A DNA stretch of 64,000 nt from an uncultured Selenomonas sp. Its GTDB lineage: Bacteria > Bacillota > Negativicutes > Selenomonadales > Selenomonadaceae. Of this stretch, positions 26,852 to 34,993 are shown piece after piece. Below the pieces are notes generated by a model that saw nothing but the letters and a program-made list of their open reading frames with translations, ran no database searches and was not told where the DNA came from. Numbering within the stretch: position 1 is the stretch's first letter; every line of letters starts with the position of its first letter. Made by a program: the position numbers and the translations under genes. Location of the stretch: assembly GCA_947167105.1 (NCBI GenBank), contig CAMVGU010000001.1, forward strand, positions 1 through 64,000, in the 5' to 3' direction.

Positions 26852-28097
26852 AGATGGCTGGCAGAAATCCCTGCTTGCCTGGCTGCACGGAGGATACAGC
26901 CGGGTAGTGGGCATTTATCCCGGCAAAGAAAAGCTGTATTTTATGGAGCTCGGGCGCGAAGGGGAAGATTGGCAGGTTGTGCGGCTGGCGGAGGAGGTGC
27001 TTGCGGAAGAACAGGAAGCAGGCATACAGGCAGGTTTTGGAAGTGTTCAGATTCCCGGGCAGAAAAGACTTGAAAGAATCAGGCTTTGGGCTGAGGGTGT
27101 GAAGATGAGACTTGCCCGGGAAGGCTGGGAGAAAATGCCCCTGGCATTGTGCCTGCCTGATGGAATGGGATTCAGTTGCCTGACAGCCCTGCCGCTGGGT
27201 ATGGAAGGCGAAGAACTGCGGGAGGCTGCTTATTGGGAACTGGAGGGTAAATTGCTGGAAGAGGAACCGGGGCTGGAACTTGCGGAGATGTATTGGGATT
27301 TTGCACATTTGGGCGGAGCCGGGCAGAATTACCTGCTGACCGCGGTGGAGAAGCCGCTTATTGACTCAGTACGGCATGAGTTCCGGGTTCATGGCATGGA
27401 GCTGGCATATCTGACCTTGCCGATGCCTGATCTGCAGAGCATCAGGGCCGATAAGGACAGTTTGTGGCTGGGAGGTACATATGTGAAGTTGGCGCCGTTG
27501 GTACAGCTCCTGCCGCTGGAGGCACTGCGGCCTGCGTTTTATGCAGCGGCAGGGGCCGTATGCCTGGGGGATAGGAACTGGCCAGGGGCAATGGGCCAGC
27601 GGGCAAGTGAAAAATGGAACTACAAGGGTCTGGCCCTGTCCTGGCTTACCTTGGTGTCCTGCATGCTGCTTGGCGTGCTGGCCTCTGATATATGTACCCT
27701 GTATGAAGCAAAGACAGCCAGGGATCAGGCACAGCAGGAACTGGCAGAACTGTCCGAAGCGCGTCAGCAGATGGAACTTCTGGAGAGTGTGCGCCAGGAT
27801 ACTGAACGCAAGGAAGCACAGCTTGCGGAACTATCGGCACATTCTTATCCCTGGTACAGCCTGCTGGTACATTTCGGCGGCATTACTGTGCCCGGAGCCT
27901 GGATCGACGACCTTAAGCTGGAGACTGAGGATAGCCTGAGCTTGTCCGGGCAGGCGGTGGATTTTGGGACGCTGGCGGATTTCATACGAGCCTTCGAGCA
28001 GGATACGGAGTTCTTTCCCGATGGGCCGGTGCTGGAGTCTTCAAGCGTGCAGGAGAAGGGGCAGGGTGTGTCATTTACTCTGCATCTTAAATTGTGA
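26805..28097 (+). CDS. PilM/PilN-like fused pilus assembly protein
   Basis: A 430-residue protein. Residues 1-270 resemble a degenerate actin-like PilM/GspL cytoplasmic domain (VVGIYPGKEKLYFMELG, LALCLPD, LREAAYWELEGKL). A membrane helix at about 275-295 is followed by a coiled coil (about 300-345) and a PilN-like fold with WIDDLKLETEDSLSLSGQA. This is the GspL layout of type II secretion, or a natural PilM-PilN fusion. It anchors the pilus or secretion platform at the inner membrane. The ATG at 26805 has GGGGAG 11 bases upstream. Confidence 0.7.
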   Translation: MFGKAGCLAHLKVMGKDGWQKSLLAWLHGGYSRVVGIYPGKEKLYFMELGREGEDWQVVRLAEEVLAEEQEAGIQAGFGSVQIPGQKRLERIRLWAEGVKMRLAREGWEKMPLALCLPDGMGFSCLTALPLGMEGEELREAAYWELEGKLLEEEPGLELAEMYWDFAHLGGAGQNYLLTAVEKPLIDSVRHEFRVHGMELAYLTLPMPDLQSIRADKDSLWLGGTYVKLAPLVQLLPLEALRPAFYAAAGAVCLGDRNWPGAMGQRASEKWNYKGLALSWLTLVSCMLLGVLASDICTLYEAKTARDQAQQELAELSEARQQMELLESVRQDTERKEAQLAELSAHSYPWYSLLVHFGGITVPGAWIDDLKLETEDSLSLSGQAVDFGTLADFIRAFEQDTEFFPDGPVLESSSVQEKGQGVSFTLHLKL

Positions 28098-28111
28098 GGA
28101 TGGGGATACTG

Positions 28112-28645
28112 TTGAAAGTGAAGGGCAAGGACTGTCTGTTGGTTGCAGGTGTGACCAGCCTGTGGCTGGCAGTGCTGTTCCGGGTCTTTGTGCACGGTCC
28201 TATTATGGATGCGGCAAAGCATGTGGATGAGGAGGCACAGAAGGCTCGTCAGATGGTGACGGCGGTGCAGAATTATCAAAATGCGCATTTGGATAAGGAA
28301 AAATACATCAAGGAGATTTCTGAGGTACAGCAAAGGGCAGACAAGGCCATACCCCAGGAGCTGGAGCAGGCAGGTTTCATAAGCCGTTTGCAGCAGGAGG
28401 CCCTGCAAGCAGGTTTGGCCTTGCGGCAGGTGAAGCCGGGTGAGCCTACGGCAGCCGAGGGGGAATGCCTGGCTCTGCCAGTGCATGTGCAACTGTCTGG
28501 AAATTATTTTCAACTGCTGGATTTCTTGCGGGCATTGGGGCAGGAGGAACGTTTCCTGCAACTGAGGGAATTGGAAATCAGGAGCAGGGACGGGCAACTG
28601 GACTGCGGCTTGCAGCTCAGGATTTTTGCGGAGCTACCCAAATAA
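28112..28645 (+). CDS. PilO/GspM-like inner-membrane pilus assembly protein
   Basis: About 177 residues: one N-terminal membrane helix (CLLVAGVTSLWLAVLFRVFV), a coiled-coil stretch (DEEAQKARQMVTAVQNYQ) and a C-terminal ferredoxin-like domain (LPVHVQLSGNYFQLLDFLRAL), the layout of PilO. It would pair with the PilM/N-like protein. I prefer the TTG at 28112 because GAGGATGGGG precedes it by 7 bases; the GTG at 28094 overlaps the upstream stop but has no ribosome-binding site. Its last codons form one copy of the direct repeat flanking the next gene. Confidence 0.7.
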   Translation: MKVKGKDCLLVAGVTSLWLAVLFRVFVHGPIMDAAKHVDEEAQKARQMVTAVQNYQNAHLDKEKYIKEISEVQQRADKAIPQELEQAGFISRLQQEALQAGLALRQVKPGEPTAAEGECLALPVHVQLSGNYFQLLDFLRALGQEERFLQLRELEIRSRDGQLDCGLQLRIFAELPK

Positions 28646-28682
28646 ACGGCGGATATTTGTGCGCTGGCAGGGCAGATATATT
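28623..28682 (+). repeat. Direct repeat, copy 1 (left of the SpoIIE-type gene)
   Basis: This matches 30880-30939 without gaps over about 60 bp with roughly a dozen differences. Identical blocks include TTTTTGCGGAG at the start and TTTGTGCGCTGGCAGGG in the middle. Copy 1 includes the last codons and stop of the PilO-like gene. Confidence 0.65.
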
Positions 28683-28699
28683 GCTTACTGTCTGTTTTT

Positions 28700-28728
28700 T
28701 TGAAGGATTTTCCATCGTTTTGTAGAAT
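28700..28728 (+). promoter_or_regulatory. Predicted promoter of the SpoIIE-type phosphatase gene
   Basis: TTGAAG (28700-28705), a 17-base spacer and TAGAAT (28723-28728), 55 bases before the ATG. Confidence 0.55.
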
Positions 28729-28782
28729 ACATCAGAAAGTAATCCTATTATGTAGACAGGTTATATAGATAGGGGCGGCACA

Positions 28783-30873
28783 ATGGTTAAATATTTTCCT
28801 CTGGCCTTGGTGGCCATGTTGCCGGTGATTTTGTCGGCAACGCTTTATCTGGCTTTTGCCAGGACATCCCTTTCCCACTGGAGCAATGGCAAAAAGCAGT
28901 TGCTGGCAGGGGTGCTTTTTGGTCTGGCGGCAGTCTTTGGCACGGAGTTCGGTGTGCCCATGGACGGCCTGAGGGTAAATGTCCGGGATGCGGCCCCCTT
29001 GTGCGCGGGGCTGATCTTCGGTGCCCCTGCAGGAATTCTGGCAGGCTTCATAGGCGGCGTGGAAAGGTATCTGGCGGCCTGGTGGGGGGCGGGGTTCTAC
29101 ACCCAGCTGGCCTGTACCTTGGGCACCATTTTTGCAGGGCTATTGGGAGCCTTGCTGCGGCGCTATATGTTCGAGGACAAGAAGCCCGGCTGGGTCTATG
29201 GTCTGGCCATTGGTGCTGTGGCTGAAGTGGTTCATATGACCATGATTTTTTTGACTAATATGGATGATGCCAGAACGGGGTTCTATTTCATACACATCTG
29301 TACTATCCCCATGGTCACTGCCAATGCCTGCTCAGTGATGCTGGCCCTCCTTGTGGTGGGGTTGCTGGGAAAAGAGCGGCTCATCAGGCGACGGGAAGTG
29401 CCACATATCGCCGAAACCTTCCAGAAGTGGTTGCTCATAAGCATTACACTGGCTTTTAGCTGTGCTTTCCTCTTCACCTATGTGCTCCAGACCCGTATCT
29501 ATCAACGCACCACCCAGGAAGTTTTTAGGCAGAACCTGGTGGATATGATGGCGGATGTGACCAAGGAACTGGAGAAAAAGCACGGCATGGGCCCCTCCGG
29601 GGAGATGGGCAGGGTCATGGCAGACATCGCTGAAAACTGGCATGTGGGGGATAATGGCTACTTATTGGTGTGCGATGGAGAAGGCCGCTTGCTGCCCACC
29701 GAGGCAGACCAGGGGCAGGGTGAGCCTGTGGAGATAGCCTGGGACAACCTGCAGGATGGGGAACTTTCCCAAACCACCCTTAATGGCAAGGAAGTCTATA
29801 TCATGCTGCAGAACTATGGGGAATGGCGCATCTTGGCGGTGAGTCCCAAGGAGCAGGAGGATTTTTCCCGGAACCTTTCCATCTACCTCATGACCTTTGT
29901 TATTATCTTGATTTTCTCCTTGCTTTTTGCCATCATCTACTGCCTGATACGGCGGATGATCGTGGATAATATTCACAGCATCAATACATCCCTGGGTCGT
30001 ATAACCGCAGGAAATCTGGATGAAGTGGTGAATGTGCGCAGCAGTGAGGAATTCATCTCCCTGTCAGATGACATCAATAATACGGTGGCTACCCTCAAGC
30101 AGTACATTGAAGAGGCGGCAGCTCGTATTGACAGAGAACTGGAATTTGCCAGGGAGATCCAGTATTCTTCCCTGCCCTCCATTTTCCCCCCATACCCCCA
30201 GCATAAAGAATTTGACATCTATGCTTCCATGGACACTGCCAAGGAAGTGGGGGGAGATTTCTATGATTTCTACTTTGTGGGGCAGAACAGGCTGGCTTTT
30301 GTGGTGGCAGATGTTTCCGGCAAGGGTATCCCTGCTGCCATGTTTATGATGAGGGCAAGAGCTGTTATCAAGGCATTGGCAGAAACCGGGGAGTCGGTGG
30401 ATGAGGTGTTCAGAGATGCCAATGACACCCTTTGCCAGGGGAACGAGCGTGGCATGTTTGTGACGGTATGGCTGGGTATCCTGGATCTTGTCACAGGGAA
30501 GCTTGACTACGTAAACGGAGGCCATACTCCTCCCCGCCTGCTGCACACAGATGGCAGCGGGGAGTGGCTGAAGAAAAAGTCCGGTATCATGCTGGGCAGT
30601 GTGGAGGACGTGCCATATAGACCCCAGACCTGTCAGTTGCAGCCGGGAGACACGGTTTATATCTACACCGACGGGGTTCCGGAAAGCAACAGCGCCAAGG
30701 GAGAGTTCTATGGTGAGGAAAGGCTGGAGAAAGCGCTGAACAGCTCTAGTGGCCTTGATCCAGTTGCTCTGTGCCTGAAGATCAAGGAAGACCTGGAGGC
30801 CTTTGCAGAGGGTGCCGAGCAATTTGATGATATTACCATGCTGGCTTTGCGCTATAATGGCATAGCAAATTAG
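28783..30873 (+). CDS. Membrane SpoIIE-type PP2C phosphatase with LytS-like 5TM sensor and HAMP
   Basis: The 696-residue receptor phosphatase has these parts: membrane block 1-195 containing a 5TMR-LYT motif (GVPMDGLRVNVRDAAPLCAG), a helix at about 215-236, an extracytoplasmic domain at about 237-360 (DNGYLLVCDGEGRLL, Cache-like), a helix at about 365-390, HAMP at about 390-440, and PP2C/SpoIIE at about 455-692. The PP2C domain has metal and catalytic motifs AKEVGGDFYDF, VADVSGKGIPAA, VNGGHTPP, YTDGVPES and FDDITML. It probably senses an envelope or small-molecule cue and dephosphorylates an anti-sigma antagonist-type partner, which is not encoded nearby. It has its own promoter and is flanked by a direct repeat. 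Confidence 0.88.
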   Translation: MVKYFPLALVAMLPVILSATLYLAFARTSLSHWSNGKKQLLAGVLFGLAAVFGTEFGVPMDGLRVNVRDAAPLCAGLIFGAPAGILAGFIGGVERYLAAWWGAGFYTQLACTLGTIFAGLLGALLRRYMFEDKKPGWVYGLAIGAVAEVVHMTMIFLTNMDDARTGFYFIHICTIPMVTANACSVMLALLVVGLLGKERLIRRREVPHIAETFQKWLLISITLAFSCAFLFTYVLQTRIYQRTTQEVFRQNLVDMMADVTKELEKKHGMGPSGEMGRVMADIAENWHVGDNGYLLVCDGEGRLLPTEADQGQGEPVEIAWDNLQDGELSQTTLNGKEVYIMLQNYGEWRILAVSPKEQEDFSRNLSIYLMTFVIILIFSLLFAIIYCLIRRMIVDNIHSINTSLGRITAGNLDEVVNVRSSEEFISLSDDINNTVATLKQYIEEAAARIDRELEFAREIQYSSLPSIFPPYPQHKEFDIYASMDTAKEVGGDFYDFYFVGQNRLAFVVADVSGKGIPAAMFMMRARAVIKALAETGESVDEVFRDANDTLCQGNERGMFVTVWLGILDLVTGKLDYVNGGHTPPRLLHTDGSGEWLKKKSGIMLGSVEDVPYRPQTCQLQPGDTVYIYTDGVPESNSAKGEFYGEERLEKALNSSSGLDPVALCLKIKEDLEAFAEGAEQFDDITMLALRYNGIAN

Positions 30874-30879
30874 AAGTTT

Positions 30880-30939
30880 TTTGCGGAGACGCTCTAATGA
30901 GCGGCGGATGTTTGTGCGCTGGCAGGGTAGACATGTTAC
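30880..30939 (+). repeat. Direct repeat, copy 2 (right of the SpoIIE-type gene)
   Basis: Counterpart of 28623-28682, starting 7 bases after the phosphatase stop. It is noncoding here, with TAATGA where copy 1 has the PilO-like stop region, and it lies about 75 bases before aroC. Confidence 0.65.
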
Positions 30940-30946
30940 GTTTTTC

Positions 30947-30975
30947 TTGCTTTATGGCTTATCATAGCGTACACT
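30947..30975 (+). promoter_or_regulatory. Predicted promoter of the aroCKB operon
   Basis: TTGCTT (30947-30952), 17 bases and TACACT (30970-30975), about 38 bases before the aroC start. Confidence 0.45.
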
Positions 30976-31013
30976 AGGAGCATAATTATTTCTATCAGAT
31001 GAGGTGTGCGCTT

Positions 31014-32174
31014 ATGAGTGGATTGCGTTTCCTGACGGCCGGGGAGTCACACGGCCCTTGCCTGACGGCTATTTTGGAGGGTCTGCCTGCGGGCCTGAAG
31101 CTCGATCGGGCGGCTATAGACAAGGATTTGGCACGGAGACAGCAGGGCTACGGTCGCGGTGGTCGCATGAAGATTGAGACGGACAGAGCTGAGATTCTGT
31201 CCGGAGTGCGTTTCGGCGAGACGCTGGGCGGGCCCATTACGATATCAGTAGCCAATAAGGATTACGGGAACTGGGGGGGCCGTATGGCTCCCTTTGGTGA
31301 GCCAGAGGGTGAAAAAGTGACGGCGGCGCGTCCGGGGCATGCAGATCTCACGGGCGTACTTAAGTATGCCCGCACGGATGTGCGGGATATTCTGGAGCGT
31401 TCCTCGGCACGGGAGACGACGATGCGTGTTGCCGTGGGCGCAGTGTGCAAGGAATTCCTGCGTGTCCTTGGCATTACGGTGGTCTCCCAGGTGCTGGAAA
31501 TCGGCGGCGAACACGTGGATGAGACCGCAGTTGACCGCTCCAGCCTGGGGAAGGAAATGGGCTCGGAACTGAATTGCTATGATGGGGCAGCAGAGAAACG
31601 CATGAAAGCGAAAATAGATGCAGCCAAGGCTGCAGGTGATACCCTGGGCGGCATCTTTGAGGTAACAGTTCGCGGCGTTCCGGTGGGCCTGGGCAGTCAT
31701 ATCCAATGGGACAGACGCCTTGATGCGCGGCTGGCCGGAGCCATGATGTCCATCCAGGCCATCAAGGGCGTGGAAATCGGCGCGGGCTTCAAATGCGCCC
31801 AGCGTCCGGGGAGCGAAATCCATGATGAGGTGTTCCTGGATAAGAAGGGGCGGCCTTACCGCAAGACGAACCGCGCAGGCGGACTGGAGGGGGGCATGTC
31901 GAACGGCGAGGAGATTGTCGTGCGGGCGGTGATGAAGCCTATCCCGACGTTGATGCAGCCCCTGCAATCTGTGGATATCGAGAGCAGGCAGGCTGTGTTG
32001 GCCTGCAAGGAACGCAGCGATGCCTGCGCAGTCCCGGCTGCATCGGTAGTCGGTGAAGCCATGGCTGCCTTTGTCGTGGCCGAGGCTGTCTGCGAGAAAT
32101 TTGGCGCTGATGCGCTGGCAGATGTGCAGGCCGCAATCGCGTCCTATAATGAAAGGCTTGAGCGTATGTGGTGA
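31014..32174 (+). CDS. aroC: Chorismate synthase
   Basis: The 386-residue enzyme makes chorismate from EPSP with reduced FMN. Signatures are LTAGESHGPCLTAILEG at the N-terminus, RRQQGYGRGGRMKIE, RPGHADLTGVLKY, the family stretch ARETTMRVAVGAV and, late, GGLEGGMSNGEEIVVR. The ATG at 31014 is favoured over 30999 because GAGGTG lies between them at proper spacing and homologues start here. It is the first gene of aroC-aroK-aroB. Confidence 0.97.
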   Translation: MSGLRFLTAGESHGPCLTAILEGLPAGLKLDRAAIDKDLARRQQGYGRGGRMKIETDRAEILSGVRFGETLGGPITISVANKDYGNWGGRMAPFGEPEGEKVTAARPGHADLTGVLKYARTDVRDILERSSARETTMRVAVGAVCKEFLRVLGITVVSQVLEIGGEHVDETAVDRSSLGKEMGSELNCYDGAAEKRMKAKIDAAKAAGDTLGGIFEVTVRGVPVGLGSHIQWDRRLDARLAGAMMSIQAIKGVEIGAGFKCAQRPGSEIHDEVFLDKKGRPYRKTNRAGGLEGGMSNGEEIVVRAVMKPIPTLMQPLQSVDIESRQAVLACKERSDACAVPAASVVGEAMAAFVVAEAVCEKFGADALADVQAAIASYNERLERMW

Positions 32175-32186
32175 GGCGGTGTGACT

Positions 32187-32723
32187 ATGAAGAATGTGAT
32201 TCTTATCGGCTTCATGGGCACCGGCAAGACCAGCACGGGCAAGGCACTGGCCCAGCGGCTTGGCAAGGCATTTATTGACCTGGATGCCCGCATTGAGGAG
32301 GAGTACGGCGAAACAATACCGCAGATGTTTGCCAGCAAGGGAGAGGCATATTTCCGCAGCTGTGAGAAGGCAGTGGTGAGGCAGGTTTCAGGGCGTGCCA
32401 ATGCCGTCATCTCCACCGGTGGCGGCACGGTGAAGGACCCGGAGAACCTGGCCATGCTGAGGCAGCATGGCATCATTGTTTGCTTGTCGGCCTCACCGGA
32501 GGCAATCTACGAGCGCACATGCAGGCAAGGCACCCGTCCGATATTGGACGCTGCGGGCACGGATAGGGAAAGCCGGCTCCGGCGGATTGAAGAACTTATG
32601 GAAGAACGTGCCCCGATGTACAGGCAGGCAGATTTCTCGGTGGATACAAGTGATGCATCGCCCCTGCTGGCTGTCGAGCGCATCGTCAAGATCCTGAAAG
32701 GCAGGGGGGAATTGCATGGCTGA
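32187..32723 (+). CDS. aroK: Shikimate kinase
   Basis: A 178-residue P-loop kinase that phosphorylates shikimate: GFMGTGKTSTG (Walker A), FIDLDARIEE (the shikimate-binding Asp), EAYFRSCE and VISTGGGTV (the GGG substrate loop), followed by the lid Arg in RQGTRPIL. I prefer the ATG at 32187, 10 bases after GAGG, over the GTG at 32181. It follows aroC by 12 bp and overlaps aroB by 8 bp. Confidence 0.95.
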   Translation: MKNVILIGFMGTGKTSTGKALAQRLGKAFIDLDARIEEEYGETIPQMFASKGEAYFRSCEKAVVRQVSGRANAVISTGGGTVKDPENLAMLRQHGIIVCLSASPEAIYERTCRQGTRPILDAAGTDRESRLRRIEELMEERAPMYRQADFSVDTSDASPLLAVERIVKILKGRGELHG

Positions 32724-33819
32724 GCAGAATCAGCGCGTGGTACGCGCGGAGCTAGGCGAGCAGAGCTATGATATACGGATAGGCTACCAGTTGGAAAGTG
32801 AAATCAGGGATTTTGTCAGCAAGGCCGGTTTTTCAGACCGGGCGCTTATCGTGACGGACGGCAATGTGGGGCCGCTATATGGTGGGGGTCTGCAGAAACT
32901 GCTGATGGAAGCAGGTCTTCCTCATGCTGAGGTGTTCACGGTGCAGGCAGGTGAACCTTCTAAGAGCCTGGGTGTCGCAGAGCAGATTTATACACGCTGC
33001 ATTGAGCTGGGCATGGATCGCAAATCGCCTATTTTTGCCCTGGGCGGTGGCGTGGTTGGCGACCTGGCCGGCTTTATTGCCGCGACTTATATGCGCGGCG
33101 TGCCTTTTGTGCAGTTGCCGACAAGCCTTTTGGCACAGGTTGATTCCAGCGTGGGTGGCAAGGTCGCAGTAAATCATGCTTTGGGCAAGAACCTGATTGG
33201 CGCTTTTTACCAGCCACGGGCGGTCTTTATGGATTTGTCCCTGACGGACTCCCTGCCGCCGCGTGAAATTTCCACGGGATTGGGCGAGGTCGTGAAGTAC
33301 GGCCTGATCTATGATGAGGAATTTTTCAGCTTTTTGGAGCAGCATGTGGATAGCATACTGGCTTTGGAGCCTGCGGCACTCACTCATATCATTGCCCGTT
33401 CCTGCGAGATCAAGGCAGCAGTGGTCAGCGAGGATGAAAAGGAAGCCGGTCTGCGCCGCATTCTGAACTTCGGGCATACTATCGCCCACGCCATAGAAAA
33501 GGAAACAGGCTATCAGCGCTATAACCACGGGGAGGCAGTGGCCATTGGCATGGTGGGTGCCATTGATATAAGCATTCGTCTGGGACTTCTGGACAGAACG
33601 GTACTGCCGCGGGTTAAGGCACTCCTGCAGTCGCTGCGTCTGCCGGTAGTGGCCGGAGGATGTACTGTTGATGCCATGTACAGGGACATCTTCCACGACA
33701 AGAAAACGGTGGGCGGCAAGGTGACTTGGGTGCTGCTGGGCGGCATCGGCAGTACCGTCTGCCGTAATGATGTGCCCGAGGCAGAAGTACGTGCTGCTAT
33801 GGCAGGCATCCTGTTGTGA
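32716..33819 (+). CDS. aroB: 3-dehydroquinate synthase
   Basis: The 367-residue NAD- and zinc-dependent enzyme closes DAHP into 3-dehydroquinate. Motifs: EPSKSLGVAEQIY, ALGGGVVGDLAGFIAATYMRG, QLPTSLLAQVDSSVGGKVAVN, NLIGAFYQPR, GLGEVVKYG and the zinc ligands in NFGHTIAHAIE and YNHGEAVAIGM. GGGGGG just upstream of the ATG is inside aroK. It ends the shikimate operon and is followed by a dispersed repeat. Confidence 0.97.
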   Translation: MAEQNQRVVRAELGEQSYDIRIGYQLESEIRDFVSKAGFSDRALIVTDGNVGPLYGGGLQKLLMEAGLPHAEVFTVQAGEPSKSLGVAEQIYTRCIELGMDRKSPIFALGGGVVGDLAGFIAATYMRGVPFVQLPTSLLAQVDSSVGGKVAVNHALGKNLIGAFYQPRAVFMDLSLTDSLPPREISTGLGEVVKYGLIYDEEFFSFLEQHVDSILALEPAALTHIIARSCEIKAAVVSEDEKEAGLRRILNFGHTIAHAIEKETGYQRYNHGEAVAIGMVGAIDISIRLGLLDRTVLPRVKALLQSLRLPVVAGGCTVDAMYRDIFHDKKTVGGKVTWVLLGGIGSTVCRNDVPEAEVRAAMAGILL

Positions 33820-33830
33820 GCGTCAAATAG

Positions 33831-33876
33831 CCTTCCCCTCTGGGGAAGGTGGCAGCCGAAGGCTGACGAATGAGGT
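33831..33876. repeat. Dispersed palindromic repeat, copy 1 (CCTTCCCC family)
   Basis: CCTTCCCC/GGGGAAGG form one hairpin and CAGCC/GGCTG a second, then GATGAGGT-like sequence follows (here GAATGAGGT). A related copy is at 47651-47712. This kind of intergenic repeat is common in anaerobic Firmicutes. It lies just after aroB and may help terminate or protect the message. Confidence 0.65.
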
Positions 33877-33907
33877 CACGTTGACACAAATAATTTTTTT
33901 GCGGGTA

Positions 33908-34029
33908 TTGCGTGCCTTGCTTATTTCTGATATGATAAACGGGTGTGTGGGCGGTCCTCTGAGTGAGCCGGGAGAGCAGTTCTCCTTTGTGATGCTTGCC
34001 ATGAACGTCTGTAGTAAGGAGGAAAATAA
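33908..34029 (+). promoter_or_regulatory. Promoter and leader of rplS
   Basis: TTGCGT (33908-33913), 17 bases and TATGAT (33931-33936) give a reasonable promoter. The roughly 85-base leader contains a GGGAGAGCAG/CTCC-type hairpin and could be an L19 autoregulatory leader, but I cannot confirm the fold. Confidence 0.45.
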
Positions 34030-34371
34030 ATGAACATTATCGAGACTCTGGAGAAGGAGCAGCTTCGTTCCGACATTCCTGCTTTTGCTCCCGGTGACAC
34101 GGTGCGCGTGCATGCAAAGATTGTCGAGGGCAATCGTGAGCGTATTCAGGTGTTTGAAGGCGTCGTGATTGCACGCCAGGGTACGGGCGTGCGCGAGACC
34201 TTTACGGTGCGCCGTATTTCCTATGGCGTTGGCGTGGAGCGCATGTTCCCGGTGCATTCCCCGCGTATTGCGAAGATTGAGGTGGTGCGCCATGGTATCG
34301 TCCGTCGCGCTAAGCTCTATTATCTCCGCAACCTTACGGGTAAGGCTGCTCGTATCCGCGAGAAGCGCTGA
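34030..34371 (+). CDS. rplS: 50S ribosomal protein L19
   Basis: The 113-residue protein is a full-length L19: [42 protein letters not shown] (quoted in two parts from one region), [11 protein letters not shown] and the basic C-terminus [15 protein letters not shown]. It sits at the 30S-50S interface. The ATG has TAAGGAGG 7 bases ahead. It has its own promoter and terminator and precedes lepB, an arrangement common in Firmicutes. Confidence 0.97.
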   Translation: MNIIETLEKEQLRSDIPAFAPGDTVRVHAKIVEGNRERIQVFEGVVIARQGTGVRETFTVRRISYGVGVERMFPVHSPRIAKIEVVRHGIVRRAKLYYLRNLTGKAARIREKR

Positions 34372-34392
34372 GACTTCGACAAAGTCAGGCAG

Positions 34393-34433
34393 GGACTGCC
34401 CCGGCCCTTTCATGGGGCGGGGGCAGTCCTTTT
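34393..34433 (+). terminator. Intrinsic terminator after rplS
   Basis: GGACTGCCCC (34393-34402) and GGGGCAGTCC (34420-34429), with an inner GGCCC/GGGGC extension, end in TTTT. Confidence 0.75.
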
Positions 34434-34455
34434 GGGTTGAGGAGGAAAAAATCTT

Positions 34456-34977
34456 ATGAGTTCTTTAGGAGAAGAGGCCAAGGATTGGATTGTTTCCATA
34501 GTTGTGGCTGTGGTGCTGGCCTTTCTGATCCGTGAGTTCATTGTCGAGCTATATATCGTGGATGGACCGTCCATGCAGCCGACTTTGCAGTCCCAGGAAC
34601 GTCTGGTCGTCAATAAATTCATTTATGGACTGCGCGACCCTGAACGCGGCGAGATACTTGTTTTCGAGTATCCCCGTGACAGGAAGCGGGATTTCATCAA
34701 GAGAGTCATTGGCGTGCCGGGGGATACAGTGGAAATCAAGGAAGGCCGCGTTTTCGTGAATGACCAGCTACTATCCGAGGACTATATCCTGGAAAAGACC
34801 AGGGGTGACTATCCCAAGTCCGTAGTTCCCAAGGGCACGATTTTCGTGATGGGGGACAACCGCAATAATTCCGAGGACAGCCGCTTTGCTGATGTGGGCT
34901 TTGTGCCCTATGAACTTGTCAAGGGCAAGGCTGTGCTGGTATTTTGGCCGATTGAGCAGCTTAAGTCGCTGCCATAA
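34456..34977 (+). CDS. lepB: Signal peptidase I
   Basis: A 173-residue single-spanning serine protease: an N-terminal membrane helix (WIVSIVVAVVLAFLIREFI), VDGPSMQPTL (catalytic Ser), RDFIKRVIGVPGDTVE (catalytic Lys) and MGDNRNNSEDSR. It removes signal peptides on the outer face of the inner membrane. The short Firmicutes-type length fits. The ATG has GAGGAGG about 10 bases upstream. xth follows after 16 bp. Confidence 0.95.
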   Translation: MSSLGEEAKDWIVSIVVAVVLAFLIREFIVELYIVDGPSMQPTLQSQERLVVNKFIYGLRDPERGEILVFEYPRDRKRDFIKRVIGVPGDTVEIKEGRVFVNDQLLSEDYILEKTRGDYPKSVVPKGTIFVMGDNRNNSEDSRFADVGFVPYELVKGKAVLVFWPIEQLKSLP

Positions 34978-34993
34978 TGAGCAGGTGAGTGCC

